The translations under genes were made by a program, and so were the position numbers. A model generated the notes under the pieces. That model was not told where the DNA came from and searched no databases. It worked only from the letters and a program-made list of their open reading frames with translations. Of a DNA stretch of 60,000 nucleotides, positions 20,054 to 32,856 are shown one piece after another. The DNA is from Lineus longissimus. Taxonomy: Eukaryota; Nemertea; Pilidiophora; Heteronemertea; Lineidae. Position 1 is the first letter of the stretch. Each line of letters starts with the position of its first letter. Where the stretch lies: positions 18,976,501-19,036,500 of the forward strand of contig NC_088311.1 of the NCBI RefSeq assembly GCF_910592395.1, read 5' to 3'.

Positions 20054-23000
20054 ATGGCGGGACGTGCAATCCTCCTGCTCTCACTGCTTGCATCATGCCA
20101 GCATCTCGTCATGTCGAAGCCGAATGGGGCGCCCTCCTCCGCCTGTATAAACATGGTGCCTCAACACAGAGTGGATCCCCAGACGAGCAAGGCACCTTTC
20201 ACAATCGAAATCTCAAAGAGTAAATACGCAGTCAACGAACCCGTTGAAGGTGAGCAAAATTACTTTCATCAATCAAGAATGGAGACGTGATCTTTCTTTA
20301 TTTTTGCTTGAACATCAGTAATAGATTAGGAAATGACGTTTTTTTTCCTGTCTTGGTTGTGAATAGTTTGAGGGTTCCATTGAATCCTTTGCAATAAACT
20401 GTCATGACAATATCTTTTAGGACAATTTCAAAGTCTTGCACTTCATCATCATCATCATCATTCAGGCGTCATGTCATGGTCCAGAATTGGACGTTTGCCT
20501 TTGCACTTGACATGCAAAACATCTCAATTATTCCTCGAAGAGAGATGGAGTCCAGTTTCAATCAGATAGTTCTAATCTACCTTTCAGTAACTCTTCTTGG
20601 GACTGGTGGTGAGCAGTTTGAGGGGTTCTTGCTCGAGGCACGACGGGTCGACCCCAATGCCCCAGGTGGTACCAGTGAGCTGATTGGAACCTTTGCCGTT
20701 CCTGCTGGTTTGGGGTCAGAGGTCAAGACAACGTGCCCAGGATCAAAAGGGGTAAGAAGACCATACAGTGGAACCTCCCTTGGCAGACACCTCTCTATTG
20801 AGAACACCCTCTATCAAGAACACCGGTTTTGGTCCCAAATTGGTTGTTTCCACTCAAATTTTGACCTCTCTAAACAGGACATCTCTCTATGAGGGAGAGC
20901 ACTTTTTAGTCCCAAGGGTGTCCTTATGTAGAGATTGGAAAACGTCTATTTCCCTATTTTTCAGAATGGTTTAACACACGCCAAGCAGCAAAAGAGGTCG
21001 TCGTTGAAAGTGACGTGGACGGCTCCCAGCGGCAAAACTGAGGGACATTTGGAATTCAGAGCCACTTTCGTGAAGAATATCGGTACATTCTGGATCAACG
21101 TGAAGTCCCCGATTCTGGATGATCCTTCGGCTGCACCTCTTCCTTCACCGACACCTGCTGTAAGTTGATCACGAGGTCACACATACGGGGGGAGAGGATG
21201 GTCTAAAATCAATTCGTGAATATCATGTCCCCAATGTTTGGAGCGCTGACAACTACAAGTCAGGTTTCTTCGAAGTTTGGTTTTAAGTCAGGATTTTTAG
21301 CATAGGACTGTCAGTGCAGAAATTAAAATCCTTCTTCAACGAAACCCAATGGTCAGTTTGAGCCAAATTGAGGGTCACCTGGCTACGCCATATTTTGTTT
21401 CTTGGTATTTCTCGTTCATATTCGGCACATGATGAGTAGATGGGCACGGAAAAATAATAAACTGAGGATTTCACCAGGAATTGGCCGAGAGATAAACTGC
21501 ACAGAACGGAAAATGTCTAAATCCAATGCACTGCATCAATGTACACAAATAGATACAAAAATGGTTTTGTTGCCATGGTTACTGAAATTAAAGAATCATG
21601 TTCGGTTTCAAATGCCAGATCAATAAAAACCAAACTTCAAAGAAATCCGACCAGTACTTCACATTCCAGAGCCGAAAAACGATGGACTTCAGTTAGACGT
21701 TGGACGTGGGGTCTAAGTTAAGATAAGTTCTTAAAAAATTCCAGGTTTTGTTTTTGCAAATTTTGATGTCAGCGTTGGAAACACCTTTCTGTCAACTATC
21801 CAGATATATGACCTAAGAGTGAAAATAACTTCTATCAGGCCAAGGATATGCTACCTGCTTCGAAAAAAGAGGAAAATTGCCGATATTTCTCACATAATCC
21901 AAAAAATTCTCCTTCCAGACTTTCGATCCGATCAAACAAATCGTGACAAATGGCGAGTGTGGGGTGACGAAAGGATGTTTCCTCCACCCTGCCGAATGCA
22001 CGGAGAGCACCTGCGAATACCTCCTGACCTATCGCGTCAACGGGGATTATGTCGATTTTGAGATGAGTGCAAAAACTTCTGGTTATATTTCTGTCGGATT
22101 CTCATACAATCAGAAAATGGTGAGTGTTAAAGGGACAATAACCCACATCCAATCACATATTTTAAACTTCTGGTTGTATTTCTGTTGGTTTCGTTCGATC
22201 AGGCAATGGTGAGTGTTAAAGGGACAATAACCAGCATCCAATTACCTATTTTTGTTTTTTTCAATGAAAACAGATTTTGGTATGCGAAAGAAAAGACCTT
22301 GGCACTCAAAACAACACATAGGTCCTAAGAAAGCATAAATACCAAAACCCTGAGCATTACCTAGCGTTACAAGAAAGGACGTGACAAGGTTACAGTCTTA
22401 ATTTCATAATCCCTTTAAAATCTTCAAGAATTTATCACTGTAGACCGTTTTGTTGACATCATTATTTCGCGGATTTTGTGAATAAGTTCTATGGCAAAAA
22501 ACTTGTTTTTATTGGAAAACCGAACAAACAATTGTATTCCACCAAAAGAAAAATCCTAAATTTGTTAGGGTTTTTTTCAAAATTTTGCTATGGGTTTAAA
22601 AAGGTCCGGCGAACATATCTTCTCCAGAATTTTTTGATCAATTCATATGATTAACTACATGTACAGGTACATGTATAATGCTATCCTTACCATGAACACT
22701 TGACTATATACCAATTCTAGAATTTTCTTTTAAACTCTACGTTATTTCTATTTCATATCCTGTGCCCCTTTGCTGTGGAACGGTCTCCCCCAGCATCTAA
22801 AACTCTCACTTTCAAAAGTCGGCCAAAGACTTGGTTGTTTCAGGACCACTTTGGTAGGGTAGCGCCTTGATCAAGCTTTAGAAGGGCGCTTTTTAAATAG
22901 GTATCATCATTATGATGATGATGATGATACCATACTACATTTGTACTTTCATGATACCTTTTCCAAAATTTTCTTATAAACTCGTCTTCTCTTTTGTTTT

Positions 23001-26000
23001 GAGGACCTTGATAGCGTGATTGACTGCATCTACGATTCCCAGGTCCCTTCAGTGAACATCCAGCATTCATACAATGGTGGCAAAAACAACGAAGTTATCG
23101 CGAATGTAAGTCTACCAGTCGGTTTTAAATACGCAGAAGAGGCGACAGAACCAGCGTCTACTAAGCGACATTCATGTTTTGAGAAAAGTGGGTCAACTTT
23201 GGGTCCACAACATTACGAGTGACAATTTGACAACATGAAACCTCTTTGTAAACCCGACCTAATACCGCTGTGCAACATTTCAGTTTATTGTCGTCGTACC
23301 TGGCATCTTTAAAATCCCTATTTCCCTTAAAGGCGAAAACCGGCCTGTCCAACATGACAGGTTACTTCTTCAAGGACCGAGTCTCCTGTCGTTTCCGTCG
23401 GTTGAAGGTCATCACAAATAACGCCAAGATCTACTCCCTCGATCAGAAGTATTACGTCCTGTTAGCCCGTGGAAAGAGCTCTGGTGGTAAGGATTTTCTC
23501 TCTGCTGTTACGAATAAAAAAAACTGTGCCTGTCCTTAAAGGGGGACTATAGGCAGGAGCAGGGGGGTTAAATTGACCATCATTTGACTTATATGCACGG
23601 TATGAAAGGTCACAAGGTCATTTTGATTCACCACTAAATATATCCCTCGTACAAGCATGATTATTTTTGACGTACTGAGAGATGGGAGAGACTTCCATTA
23701 GCGACTTTAGATAACTTTATCTTGCCTATCCAGCTGCTGCCTAAAGAGTTCCTTTAAAGGCCTAGGACATTTTAACCCCAGTCAGAAGGTGTGAAAGCAC
23801 TTGACTGTAATTGACCTTTCTTTGCGAGTAATTTAAAATACACAGGGGAGGTACAATATAATCATAAGGACATGATGTACTGTGAACTGCCAAATTTACA
23901 ACGTGTTTTGTTTTTTGCAGAAATTGCAAAAAACCTTGGTTTGCAAAAATCAAAAATGCAAAAATGTGCTAATTTGAGACCTGTATATGCATTTTCCAGC
24001 TGAATTTCATCACAAATGTCGAATAGAATTACCATCTCTAGATCTGTTAATTACCAACAAAACTGTTTTTGCACAATTTTCTGACCATGTCTGAGGATAG
24101 ATACCCTCAGCTTCTTTACGGGAAAATAAAAAGTAGACCCTGCTGACCTTGATAATGATGTAAAATGGAGATGATTGTAAATGTAAATGGAGATGATTGT
24201 AAATATAAGTGGCGATGATTGTAAATATAAATGGAGATGATTGTAAATATAAGTGGAGATGATTGTAAATATAAGTGGCGATGATTGTAAATATAAATGG
24301 AGATGATTGTAAATATAAGTGGCGATGATTGTAAATATAAATGGAGATGATTGTAAATATAAGTGGAGATGATTGTAAATATAAGTGGTGATGATATAAA
24401 TATAAGTGGAGATGATTGTAAATATAAGTGGTGATGATATAAATATAAGTGGAGATGATTGTAAATATAAGTGGAGATGATTGTAAATATAAGTGGTGAT
24501 GATTGTAAATATAAATGGAGATGATTGTAAATATAAGTGGTGATGATATAAATATAAGTGGTGATGATTGTAAATATAAGTGGAGATGATTGTAAATATA
24601 AGTGGTGATGATTGTAAATATAAATGGAGATGATTGTAAATATAAGTGGTGATGATATAAATATAAGTGGTGATGATTGTAAATATAAATGGAGATGATG
24701 GTAAATATAAGTGGTGATGATTGTAAATGTAAATGGAGATGATTGTAAATATAAGTGGTGATGATATAAATATAAGTGGTGATGATTGTAAATATAAATG
24801 AAGATGATTGTAAAAGTAATGGTGATAATTGTAGGGCCCGACCCTCTCAACTTCAACTACGCTTTTTCTTCGACAGGTTTGAAACTCCGACACGATCTCA
24901 GCATCCTTCCCAAGATTTCCACTCAAGAAGTCGACGTCAAATCCTTATCCAGTGTCAGCGGTGGCGGGGGCAATTATGGACTGGCCAAGGCCCATGGCTG
25001 CTTGATGGTCTTGGCGTGGGTGTTCTTTGCCAGCTTTGGAATGCTTTCGGCAAGGTATTACAAGACCATGTGGCCAAATGCTGGGCTATGCAGCGAGAAA
25101 GTCTGGTTTGCGGTAGGTATTACATTTTGTCATACCTCATTAGCATGTGGGCCAATGACGTCACATCATTCAGGGTCACTTGGGGTAAAAAAGAATTCCA
25201 TTTTTCATGGCAATATTCAATAGCTGGCACTTGTGATGTCAAGTCTTTGCATCGAAATAAAAAATCGTGTCTTGCAATGAGGAGGGTTGCTTCCTCGGAC
25301 ACTTTTCAGTTATCATCAGCTGGATAAACGATTCTTTGAACTGATAGTCATGGACCTCTTTGCTTAAAGTTGACCCCTGCATGTCAGGGCATGGTACACC
25401 CAAAATCAAGCATCCATGGACTGTCAAACACTGCAAGGCCATCTATACAATTCTGGTTACACTAACAGTGCACCTCAACACTATACGAACATTTTAAAGT
25501 TACTGAAACAATGAGTTGTATGCAAATTTACATATCTAAATCACACAGGAAGGCGTCTGCTCCAATGTCTTAACACAACTGAAAAAGTTTAAGGGTTAAT
25601 TGTGTTGTCTTGTACATTTCAGGTGCATCGTTTCTGTATGTCGTCCGCTGTCATTCTCACTTGTATTGCTTTCATCCTTATCTTTGTGATGAACGAGGGC
25701 TACAGCTATGGGGTAAGTACAGTCCAGTATCAACTAAATACTTGGTCAGTGTTTTCTAGGTACACATGTATGAAATGCTTTTGAACAAAATAAACATTTT
25801 TTATATTGGTCGCTTTGTGAAGTCAGAGACAGATTGACTTCTCTTAATCCTATTCTGATTGTTTTTTGTCTGTTTTCCAGCTTGAAGGTCTTCCACATAA
25901 AGCGCATCCTATCCTTGGTATTATTGTAACGATTCTCTGTATCCTGAATGTAAGTAAAAGTCTTTTCACAAGTTTTTGCTACTACCGTGGGAGGTGTCTG

Positions 26001-28300
26001 GACTAACTGATTTTGATGGCAATATTTTGAAAACATTTCGAACAATGATTATGAAACTCAGAGACTCATTTATTTGAAAAAAACTTGAAGTGGTTCGTAA
26101 GGATATCACTACCTGGAGCATCAGCTCCCCAGCTGGCCGAGAAGCTTATCTTAATCTTGTGTATTCAAGGCAAGCATTCCAACTTACCGAGCAACCTGCC
26201 CTGGCCAGGGAAATGTGGGCATCACAACAAAAATAGCCAAAATTTGAATTATTTGAACTTATTTGTAAATTTATTAAAATATGCTGTGACCATCTGGTGA
26301 CTGGAACAAATTAATCTGATATGAATGAAATTTTGAGGACGAAGCTAAAGAAGTCGATGATGAATAAAAATGGACAGAATGATAACACTTGCCTCAGTCA
26401 TCGACGATCGTTTTATTTTCAGCCTTTGATTGCCCTGTGCCGTCCTCACCCCAAAGACAAGAATCGACCGATCTTTAACTGGGTTCACTGGGCCATTGGA
26501 ACCATAACACACATACTTGCCAGTAAGTAGCCTCGCTCTCCAGTAATCTACTTCTGTTTTTGCTCTTGTGAGCGTAAATCGTGTACCAGTGCAGTTGTGC
26601 GCCACTTGGGTTTCTTGACCTTGTGCCTCCATCGTCGCCCTTGGACAGAGTCATTTGCCGCTGGCATTCATAGTGGCCAGTCGACTGTGCAACAGGCGGC
26701 CACAAGCTTCCTTCAGCTAACCCTATCCTGGGCCTGGTCCTCAATTTGGCTAGGTGTCGGCAGTATTTCTCCATCACCTAGCAGTGATTGGGTGTAAGAC
26801 AGGTAGGACCTTCGCTGGCGACCTGGGGTCTCCTGCCATTTGTCAGCAGGTACAGGGCTGACAATTTGGCTGGTTCGTTTTCTGACATTCCTCAATATAT
26901 GCCCCAGTAATGTCAGTTGGTGTTGGTGCACAAGGTTTATTGGGGGCTGCACTTCACCATGGGGTACACTATGGCATCAAACGAAGACTTCTTACACTTC
27001 TTTTTATTTCAGTTGTAACTATGTTTATTGGCCTCGATCTCGGCAAGGCGGAAACCCCATGGTATGCGACCTGGTTCCTTGTGGCCTTTGTTATCTTCCA
27101 TTGCTGTGTCGAGCTAATCTTGGAGATCCACCAGTGCTGCACTGCCAGGAGAAATCACGGTAGGTGAAAGTAAACATGTCACGAATCGCTTATGATATGG
27201 GAGAGTTTTGAGTGGCCCTGCAAAACCCGATACGGGTGAAACGTTCTCATTCAGAGATAGAATCGGTATCAAGGATACCAGACCATTATGTGACTTTTGT
27301 CTGTGGCACATGCGCGACAAGGTGGGTGTGATGGGTTTCAGAATAATAATGTGAGATGGCAACTCGGATGACATTCAATACAAAGGCGCTTGGCCCAAAA
27401 AGGGAGAGCTTTGGTTGCATACATGCCAACGGGATAGACCCCCCCTCCCCAATACGCACCTCGAACACTCTAGTACCAACCCCTCTTGGTGCGTAGTTAC
27501 ATAATGAATGCCCCCTTAGTTAAGCATGGTCAGTGAATGTGTGATTTTAAACCACATACTGGTTTGTTTTGAATCCTTGTTATTCAAGTTATTCTACTGT
27601 TTTCAGAAAAAGCAGAGGAGTTCGAAATGGAAAAGGAGAGGAGACCACGAGATTATCTTAATGAACCGTCCCCATCGGTGAGTTGGCTTACCCTCTGTAA
27701 ATCAGGCCATTTCGAGTTAACACTTTGCGATGTGAAGTGTTGGTTCAGAAATATGCTGATGGCATCATGATAGGCAAGCCTAATGATAAGCCAATTGGCA
27801 TGCTTGAAAAGATACCCGCAACTCATCGTAGTACGCCCATTATTTTCAACTCTTTGCTTCTCAGGTGACAATATTCGTTCGTATTTCCCCAAACTTGAAT
27901 TGTGGGAGGTATGGTACACAATTTCCAGCATGAGGGTCTGTGTATGCAAATGTATACTAGTAACAGGCAGTGGGGATGATACATGTGCCAGCAAAAGGGG
28001 GTGGAGATTTGGGATTGTTGCACCTGCTAGAACAGGTCTATTGAAAACTCCAGATGATGCTCCACACGTCATGAAGTTGAGACTTACAAGAGTGACTCCC
28101 TTGAGTGTTTATTGAGCAGTCTGGTGCCTAAATGGTGAACATTTCACAGCTTGTGCGATGCTTTTTAAAAGCCCTTTCCTCTTCTTTTTCAGGGCCGTTT
28201 CTTCAAGATGTTCTTCTATATTCTCCACGCAGTTGTTGTCGGCGGCCTCGCCATCGTGTTAGTACTTATGATCGCCATTGGACGTGACAAACTTGGCTAG
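20054..28300 (+). CDS. FRRS1: Ferric-chelate reductase 1-like protein (Reeler-DOMON-cytochrome b561), 13 coding exons
   Basis: A membrane b-type cytochrome family thought to pass electrons across membranes to reduce ferric iron. Coding exons: 20054-20249, 20588-20751, 20965-21159, 21919-22119, 23004-23105, 23333-23486, 24877-25112, 25623-25712, 25881-25949, 26423-26522, 27013-27159, 27607-27677, 28193-28300. All introns are GT-AG, phases are continuous, and the sum is 1833 nt = 610 aa, near the usual length. Residues 1 to about 20 form a signal peptide (MAGRAILLLSLLASC). A Reeler domain follows (about 25-170), then DOMON (about 186-337), then the cytochrome b561 membrane core. Likely heme histidines are H377 (AHGCLM), H418 (VHRF), H455 (KAHPILG) and H491 or H499 (NWVHWAIGTITH). 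A cytoplasmic charged segment (exon 12) precedes a last hydrophobic helix and the stop TAG. Exon 4 has a partial tandem copy downstream; introns 2, 6 and 10 hold repeats. Confidence 0.92.
20764..20935. mobile_element. MITE-like element (CTCTCTATTAAGGAC family) filling FRRS1 intron 2
   Basis: Starts TACAGTGGAACCTCCC, contains CACCTCTCTATTGAGAACAC and TTGACCTCTCTAAACAGGAC, and ends near GTGTCCTTATGTAGAG. A degenerate member of the family at 18587-18749. It begins 12 bases after the exon 2 donor and makes up about 80% of the 213-bp intron. Confidence 0.6.
22071..22252 (+). repeat. 91-bp tandem duplication covering the end of FRRS1 exon 4 and its donor
   Basis: Bases from 22071 are repeated from 22162 with a 91-bp period. 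Copy 1 holds the last 49 coding bases of exon 4 (…TSGYISVGFSYNQKM) and the donor ATG|GTGAGTG. Copy 2 repeats ACTTCTGGTTGTATTTCTGT and its own ATG|GTGAGTG, then the same intron start. Copy 2 has no acceptor of its own nearby but adds a second consensus donor 91 bases downstream (22210-22212). Confidence 0.8.
22745..22935 (+). mobile_element. 3' end of a CR1/L2-like LINE in FRRS1 intron 4
   Basis: The plus strand encodes the C-terminal signature of these reverse transcriptases (APLLWNGLPQHLK-like), then the common tail GAAGGGCGCTTTTTAAATAG and a short ATC/ATG microsatellite. Heavily 5' truncated and non-functional. Confidence 0.5.
24156..24833 (+). repeat. 21-bp minisatellite in FRRS1 intron 6
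   Basis: About 32 tandem copies of GATGATTGTAAATATAAGTGG with G/A and length variants (18-bp GATGATATAAATATAAGT). It ends about 43 bases before the exon 7 start at 24877. Because 21 and 18 are multiples of three, long minus-strand frames rich in IFTII/LYLQSS appear; these are artefacts, not genes. Confidence 0.9.
26690..26960 (-). mobile_element. Degraded LINE reverse-transcriptase C-terminus in FRRS1 intron 10
   Basis: Minus-strand frames read LVHQHQLTLLGHILR, then GRQRRSYLSYTQSLLGD, and in another frame AQDRVSWRKLVAACC. This succession is typical of the end of non-LTR retrotransposon ORF2. Frameshifted and partial. Confidence 0.55.
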
Positions 28301-30824
28301 GCCGTTAGTCTGAGATGATGAGGGTCGTGCGCAGAAAGCTGCTAAAGGCCTACAGTGTTGTTTATAATGTAATACAGTCCCAGTCATAATTGACATACCC
28401 TCTGCGTGGCGTGAGCTGCACACATGCCACAACCTACACTCGTTGATAATGATGGTAATAGTGTTAGTGAGTTTAAATGTATAGCGCTTTTCACTGTATT
28501 ATATACTGTCTCAAAGTGCTTTACAATCGCAAACATTATTCCGTGAACAAATACCACTCCGGTGCTGTATACATGTGTGCTGCTTGCGGTTTACTCACTG
28601 GGAGTGTACATAACGCCATGAAGGTTCTCGTACATGTATCTTACGCAAAACAAACAATTTTACTGGGAAAATAAATGGGTGTGAGTGGGTGCAGCTCGCA
28701 CAAAGTTTAAGTAGATTGTGGCCAAAGCATTTGTGCAACTCGCGTGCTGGGTTTTGCGTACTTGTATGTTATGAGTGAAATACGTATAACATACACAAAT
28801 CTAGGGATGTCAATTATGACAGGAAATGTGGTATTGACCGATTTTTTTGGCTGTAAGCTCAGAAACATTTCACATTTATATAACGAGAGTATCGTCATGA
28901 AATTTTGCCATGAAGTTTATCAAACTTGCCCCAACCACAAAGTGGGCTTAGCACCTTTCTGCTTTAGACCCTCTACTCGTGCATGCATTATGTAAAAAAG
29001 ATGGTGTAAGTGTGTGAACACTCATTCATACGGCGATTCTGTTTATAGATTGTTGTCAGGTGTTGATGCATTGTCTTCACAACTTCAGCAGACCCTATGT
29101 GCAATTCTGATAACAAATGTCGATGGAGTCTCATCTTTCTTACATACATGTAATGCATCGAGATTGAAACTTTTGCCACTTCCTGAACAAAGCTGCTTGT
29201 ATATTTCTTATAACGCTTAACTTTATTATTAAACTGCTGGGTGTTTAGCCAATGCAATACTGATGAAATATATACTGCAATACTGAAGAAATATTCTGTG
29301 TCATGTCCAAAACCACTGTGTACAAGTGTGGTGTAGGCAGACCCTGCTATACCTACAAGAAGAACACTCCAATGGCCTAATTTTTTGTTGTTAAGGGAGG
29401 ACAAGTGCACATATTAATACCGACAGGGTATTGCCCAATGGAAAAATACCCGATTCGCATTGAAATACCCTGCGCAACAAAAGAATCGAATCAATGGACT
29501 CACCTTCGGGAAATATAGCTCTGCTTGTTTGTGCACAGTGAAAACATGTTTGTAAGTTAATAAATGTGACCGTCACAGCAAAACCAGACGCATGTCGCAC
29601 AGAAGATGAGGTTAAATGACACCAGGAGGTCATGGAAGAAATTGATGTGCTCATATTTCACAGAAGGCAGACAATAGAGAATTGAACGAACAGTCCGTCT
29701 CAACCTGCCAGGATCAGAGCGACATGCGCCTGGTTTTGCTGTGACAGGTCACAAATGTCATTGTTTAAGTTATAATATTTAGAAATTTTCAACAAAGGAT
29801 TTTGTAAATTTTGAATACTGAGTATTACGTGTAACCCTTCAACTGCCACCATCGCCGAATTGCGACGAGCGCCCATGTGTTATTCACCATTGAGTTTCAT
29901 TGAAAAATCGTCTGCTTCGCAGTCTTCCCGGCTACTGATGGATGGCGTGCAGGTGATCGTTTCTATGGCGGTGGCGAGGAATCTAACTCTTCTTCGCTTC
30001 AAGCTACAGTCTTTTCAAAACAGGTTATTGGAAAGTTTTAAAATTATAAAAAATATACATGTATTCGGCAGTTTAAGGGTTAACAAAGCAATAGCGTGAA
30101 ACACTATAAACATTGGCTAATGTGAACTGAAGGACAATCTGCTCAGGTCCCAATAACGTTACATGTAGGTGCTTTGGGATCAGGGCCTTGTTGTACAAGA
30201 CAAGTTTTGTCGCTTCCGCTGGCGTGAAGTTCTCTCGGTGTTATCTCCTTCAGTTAAGTTCATTTGACTAAACACCAAGTTACTTTCATATATTTGATAT
30301 GTAGGAAGAAGGGTGTTCACGAATGTAAATTAAGTTGTTTCAACTCAATTGCGATAATGATAATGTAGGATGTCATCTTGGTTTCTTCTACTTACTTAAG
30401 TCCACCGAAACAGAAAGATTTTTTTATGGAATATATAATGAGAATTATTAGTGTTTTACATGTAGGTGTCAATCTATTTTATTCGCCTGAAAGAGAATTT
30501 GTGATGTACATGTAGTCTAGATTGTACCTCTTGTAGGACTTGTGATGTCTCTCTGTATCTTTACCAGAGTTCTCCACAAGCCTTTCCAGCCGGGCCCTGC
30601 ACCCGGTTCGCACACACAGGAATCAGGGGCAGCTGGATCAAAAAAAATTCATCATGTGTCGTAGAGTCACATCTAACCCACTTCTCATAGATACTACATA
30701 TCTCTTATTTTAAAAGACATGAAAAATGCCTTGAAGACCAACGCAAGTCTATGAAAATACCATGAAATCACTGTAGACAAAAAAGGATTTTTTTCAGCCC
30801 TCTCAAAAGTATAACTCAACTCGC
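28301..30824. other. FRRS1 3' UTR and gene-free downstream region
   Basis: The FRRS1 3' UTR starts at 28301; an AATAAA near 28671 is a possible poly(A) signal but other A/T-rich sites exist. Around 28475-28560 lies a TATAGCGCTTTTCACTG...CAAAGTGCTTTACAATC segment like the 3' tails of LINEs/SINEs read on the minus strand. A MITE-like element sits at 29565-29753. No other coding sequence seen. Confidence 0.45.
29565..29753 (-). mobile_element. MITE-like element, GTCACAGCAAAACC family (copy 2)
   Basis: A 189-bp element with ends TGTGACCGTCACAGCAAAAC and TGGTTTTGCTGTGACAGGTC. Its interior (AAATTGATGTGCTCATATTT, ACAGAAGGCAGACAATAGAG) is the reverse complement of the copy at 15272-15461. Confidence 0.75.
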
Positions 30825-31371
30825 GCTGTGCGAAGAACTCTGCTTTACATGTTTTATGAGCATGTAATTCTACTGCGCTTCCATCTTTTCAACTACATGT
30901 ATGCTTTATCATCTCGGGCTGTGCGAAGAACTCTGCTTTACATGTTTTATGAGCATGTAATTCTACTGCGCTTCCATCTTTTCAACTACATGTATGCTTT
31001 ATCATCTCGGGCTGTGCAAAGAACTCTGCTTTACATGTTTTATGAGCATGTAATTACTGCGCTTCCATCTTTCAACTACATGTATGCTTTATCATCTCGG
31101 GCTGTGCGAAGAACTCTGCTTTACATGTTTTATGAGCATGTAATTACTGCGCTTCCATCTTTTCAACTACATGTATGCTTTATCATCTCGGGCTGTGCGA
31201 AGAACTCTGCTTTACATGTTTTATGAGCATGTAATTACTGCGCTTCCATCTTTCAACTACATGTATGCTTTATCATCTCGGGCTGTGCGAAGAACTCTGC
31301 TTTACATGTTTTATGAGCATGTAATTCTACTGCGCTTCCATCTTTCAACTACATGTATGCTTTATCATAAT
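30825..31371 (+). repeat. Six tandem copies of a 90-93-bp unit
   Basis: Units begin GCTGTGCGAAGAACTCTGCT at 30825, 30918, 31011, 31101, 31192 and 31282, each carrying ACATGTTTTATGAGCATGTA and CTACATGTATGCTTTATCAT. Length changes come from loss of CTA or one T. An open plus-strand frame across the array reflects units divisible by three and is not a gene. Confidence 0.9.
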
Positions 31372-32856
31372 CATATCGCTTTTTTTAATAACATCATCGT
31401 GTTGTTATATGTAAATCATTGCTTTTGTTATGATTTCGAATATATTATTGAAGTAGTGGTAATTTTATAGGGTTAGGTCCAAGATAGATTCAAGTTTTCT
31501 AATCTGTCTTTGGTTTAAAGTTTATGTAGATCATTAGCCGGTTAGTAAGAAATGATCTAGTTGGCAACTTCCAATTTTCTAGAATATAGAATTTGAACTA
31601 TAAGAATATTGAATTTTCAACATTTTTCGTACGTGTCAAAATACTATGTTAATGTAGAATCTCAATATTTTGGATTCTTCTATAATTTTTTTTTCTCATG
31701 AGATCCTGCAGAATCATTGTAGGAACGATCTATGCAATTGTTTCAGTACCAAGTACTAGTATTATAACACTTAATACCAGTACATTTAAAGTCTCACTGT
31801 ATTCGATTCAACTCTTAGCAAGCTGATACATACTACAAGTTGTAGCCAGAGACCTCTAGCTTCTTGCTTCTTTTTCTGTGTAAAGTGCATTACCCCTAAG
31901 TGGGCACATAGTGCATCTTTCACTGGAAAGAGTGATTCACTGTGATCAAAGTGTTTTGTAATGTGTATTAAAAGCCTATCCCGTTTGTAAGAAAATAAAA
32001 ATTAGTAATTGAATTTGAAAATTTCCAATTTGTTTAAATGCATGCGAAATATATGAATATGAATATGAATATTTATTCGACCAACAAAATTTACAAGGTG
32101 CATTAATGAAATACATGATATTGATTGTGGTCGGGAGCAGAACAAGACCAGATTGGCCGCTTAATGCCTGCTCCCTTATGAATTACATGTAGTACAATGT
32201 TAATTATTATATACAGGATTTACAATTTAATTTACAAGACAGTTCTATTTTACAGTGAAGGAGTGAGTAATAACAGTTATAAGAGTTATAACTTTCAGCA
32301 TTGCTGTTGTGCAGACAGATATACATGTACAGCCAATTCGTATGGATAACTACACTACAGCATTGTGTATAATTGCACTTCTATTTCCCTGGACCACCAG
32401 TCATTACAAACGGCGTACCCCTTTGAAGGCTGTGCTGAAAATAATCCCATCCATCAAGATTCCTGTGTGGTTGGCCGAAGTTCTGACGAGAATCTCGAAT
32501 GGATAAAAAAATTGTAAATAGGAATTATGATATTGTTAAAAGCATGACATTTTTTTAATTGAACTTTAAACTTATCTTATTAGCAAAAAAGGTACAATGT
32601 TTATATGTTGAAATAAAATATTAAATTGGCTTCAGTTCTTCAGTGTCTTTATTACATACCCTGCAACTTATGCTTTCATGTCACAAATACATTCCAAATC
32701 CTGGCCATCCATCCCCGATTTTGTTGGGTAGAGCCAACTTGCATTCATATAGATAGCGCTGTGCATGCACAGAGCTGCCAACCCTCCATGAGGGACATAG
32801 ATAATGTGTCCGAAAATATCCTTCTGACAAAATATTAGTACATGTACTTTTCAATA
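31372..32856. other. Gene-free A/T-rich stretch
   Basis: Nothing coding recognised. Around 32050-32170 a run of ATATGAATATGAATATTTATTC followed by GACCAACAAAATTTACAAGG looks like the start of a transposon tail, but I cannot assign it. Confidence 0.35.

Noticed and set aside
24051-24926. 291- and 246-codon minus-strand frames in the FRRS1 intron
   Set aside because: They consist only of the 21-bp minisatellite and its edges; repeat length divisible by three explains the openness.
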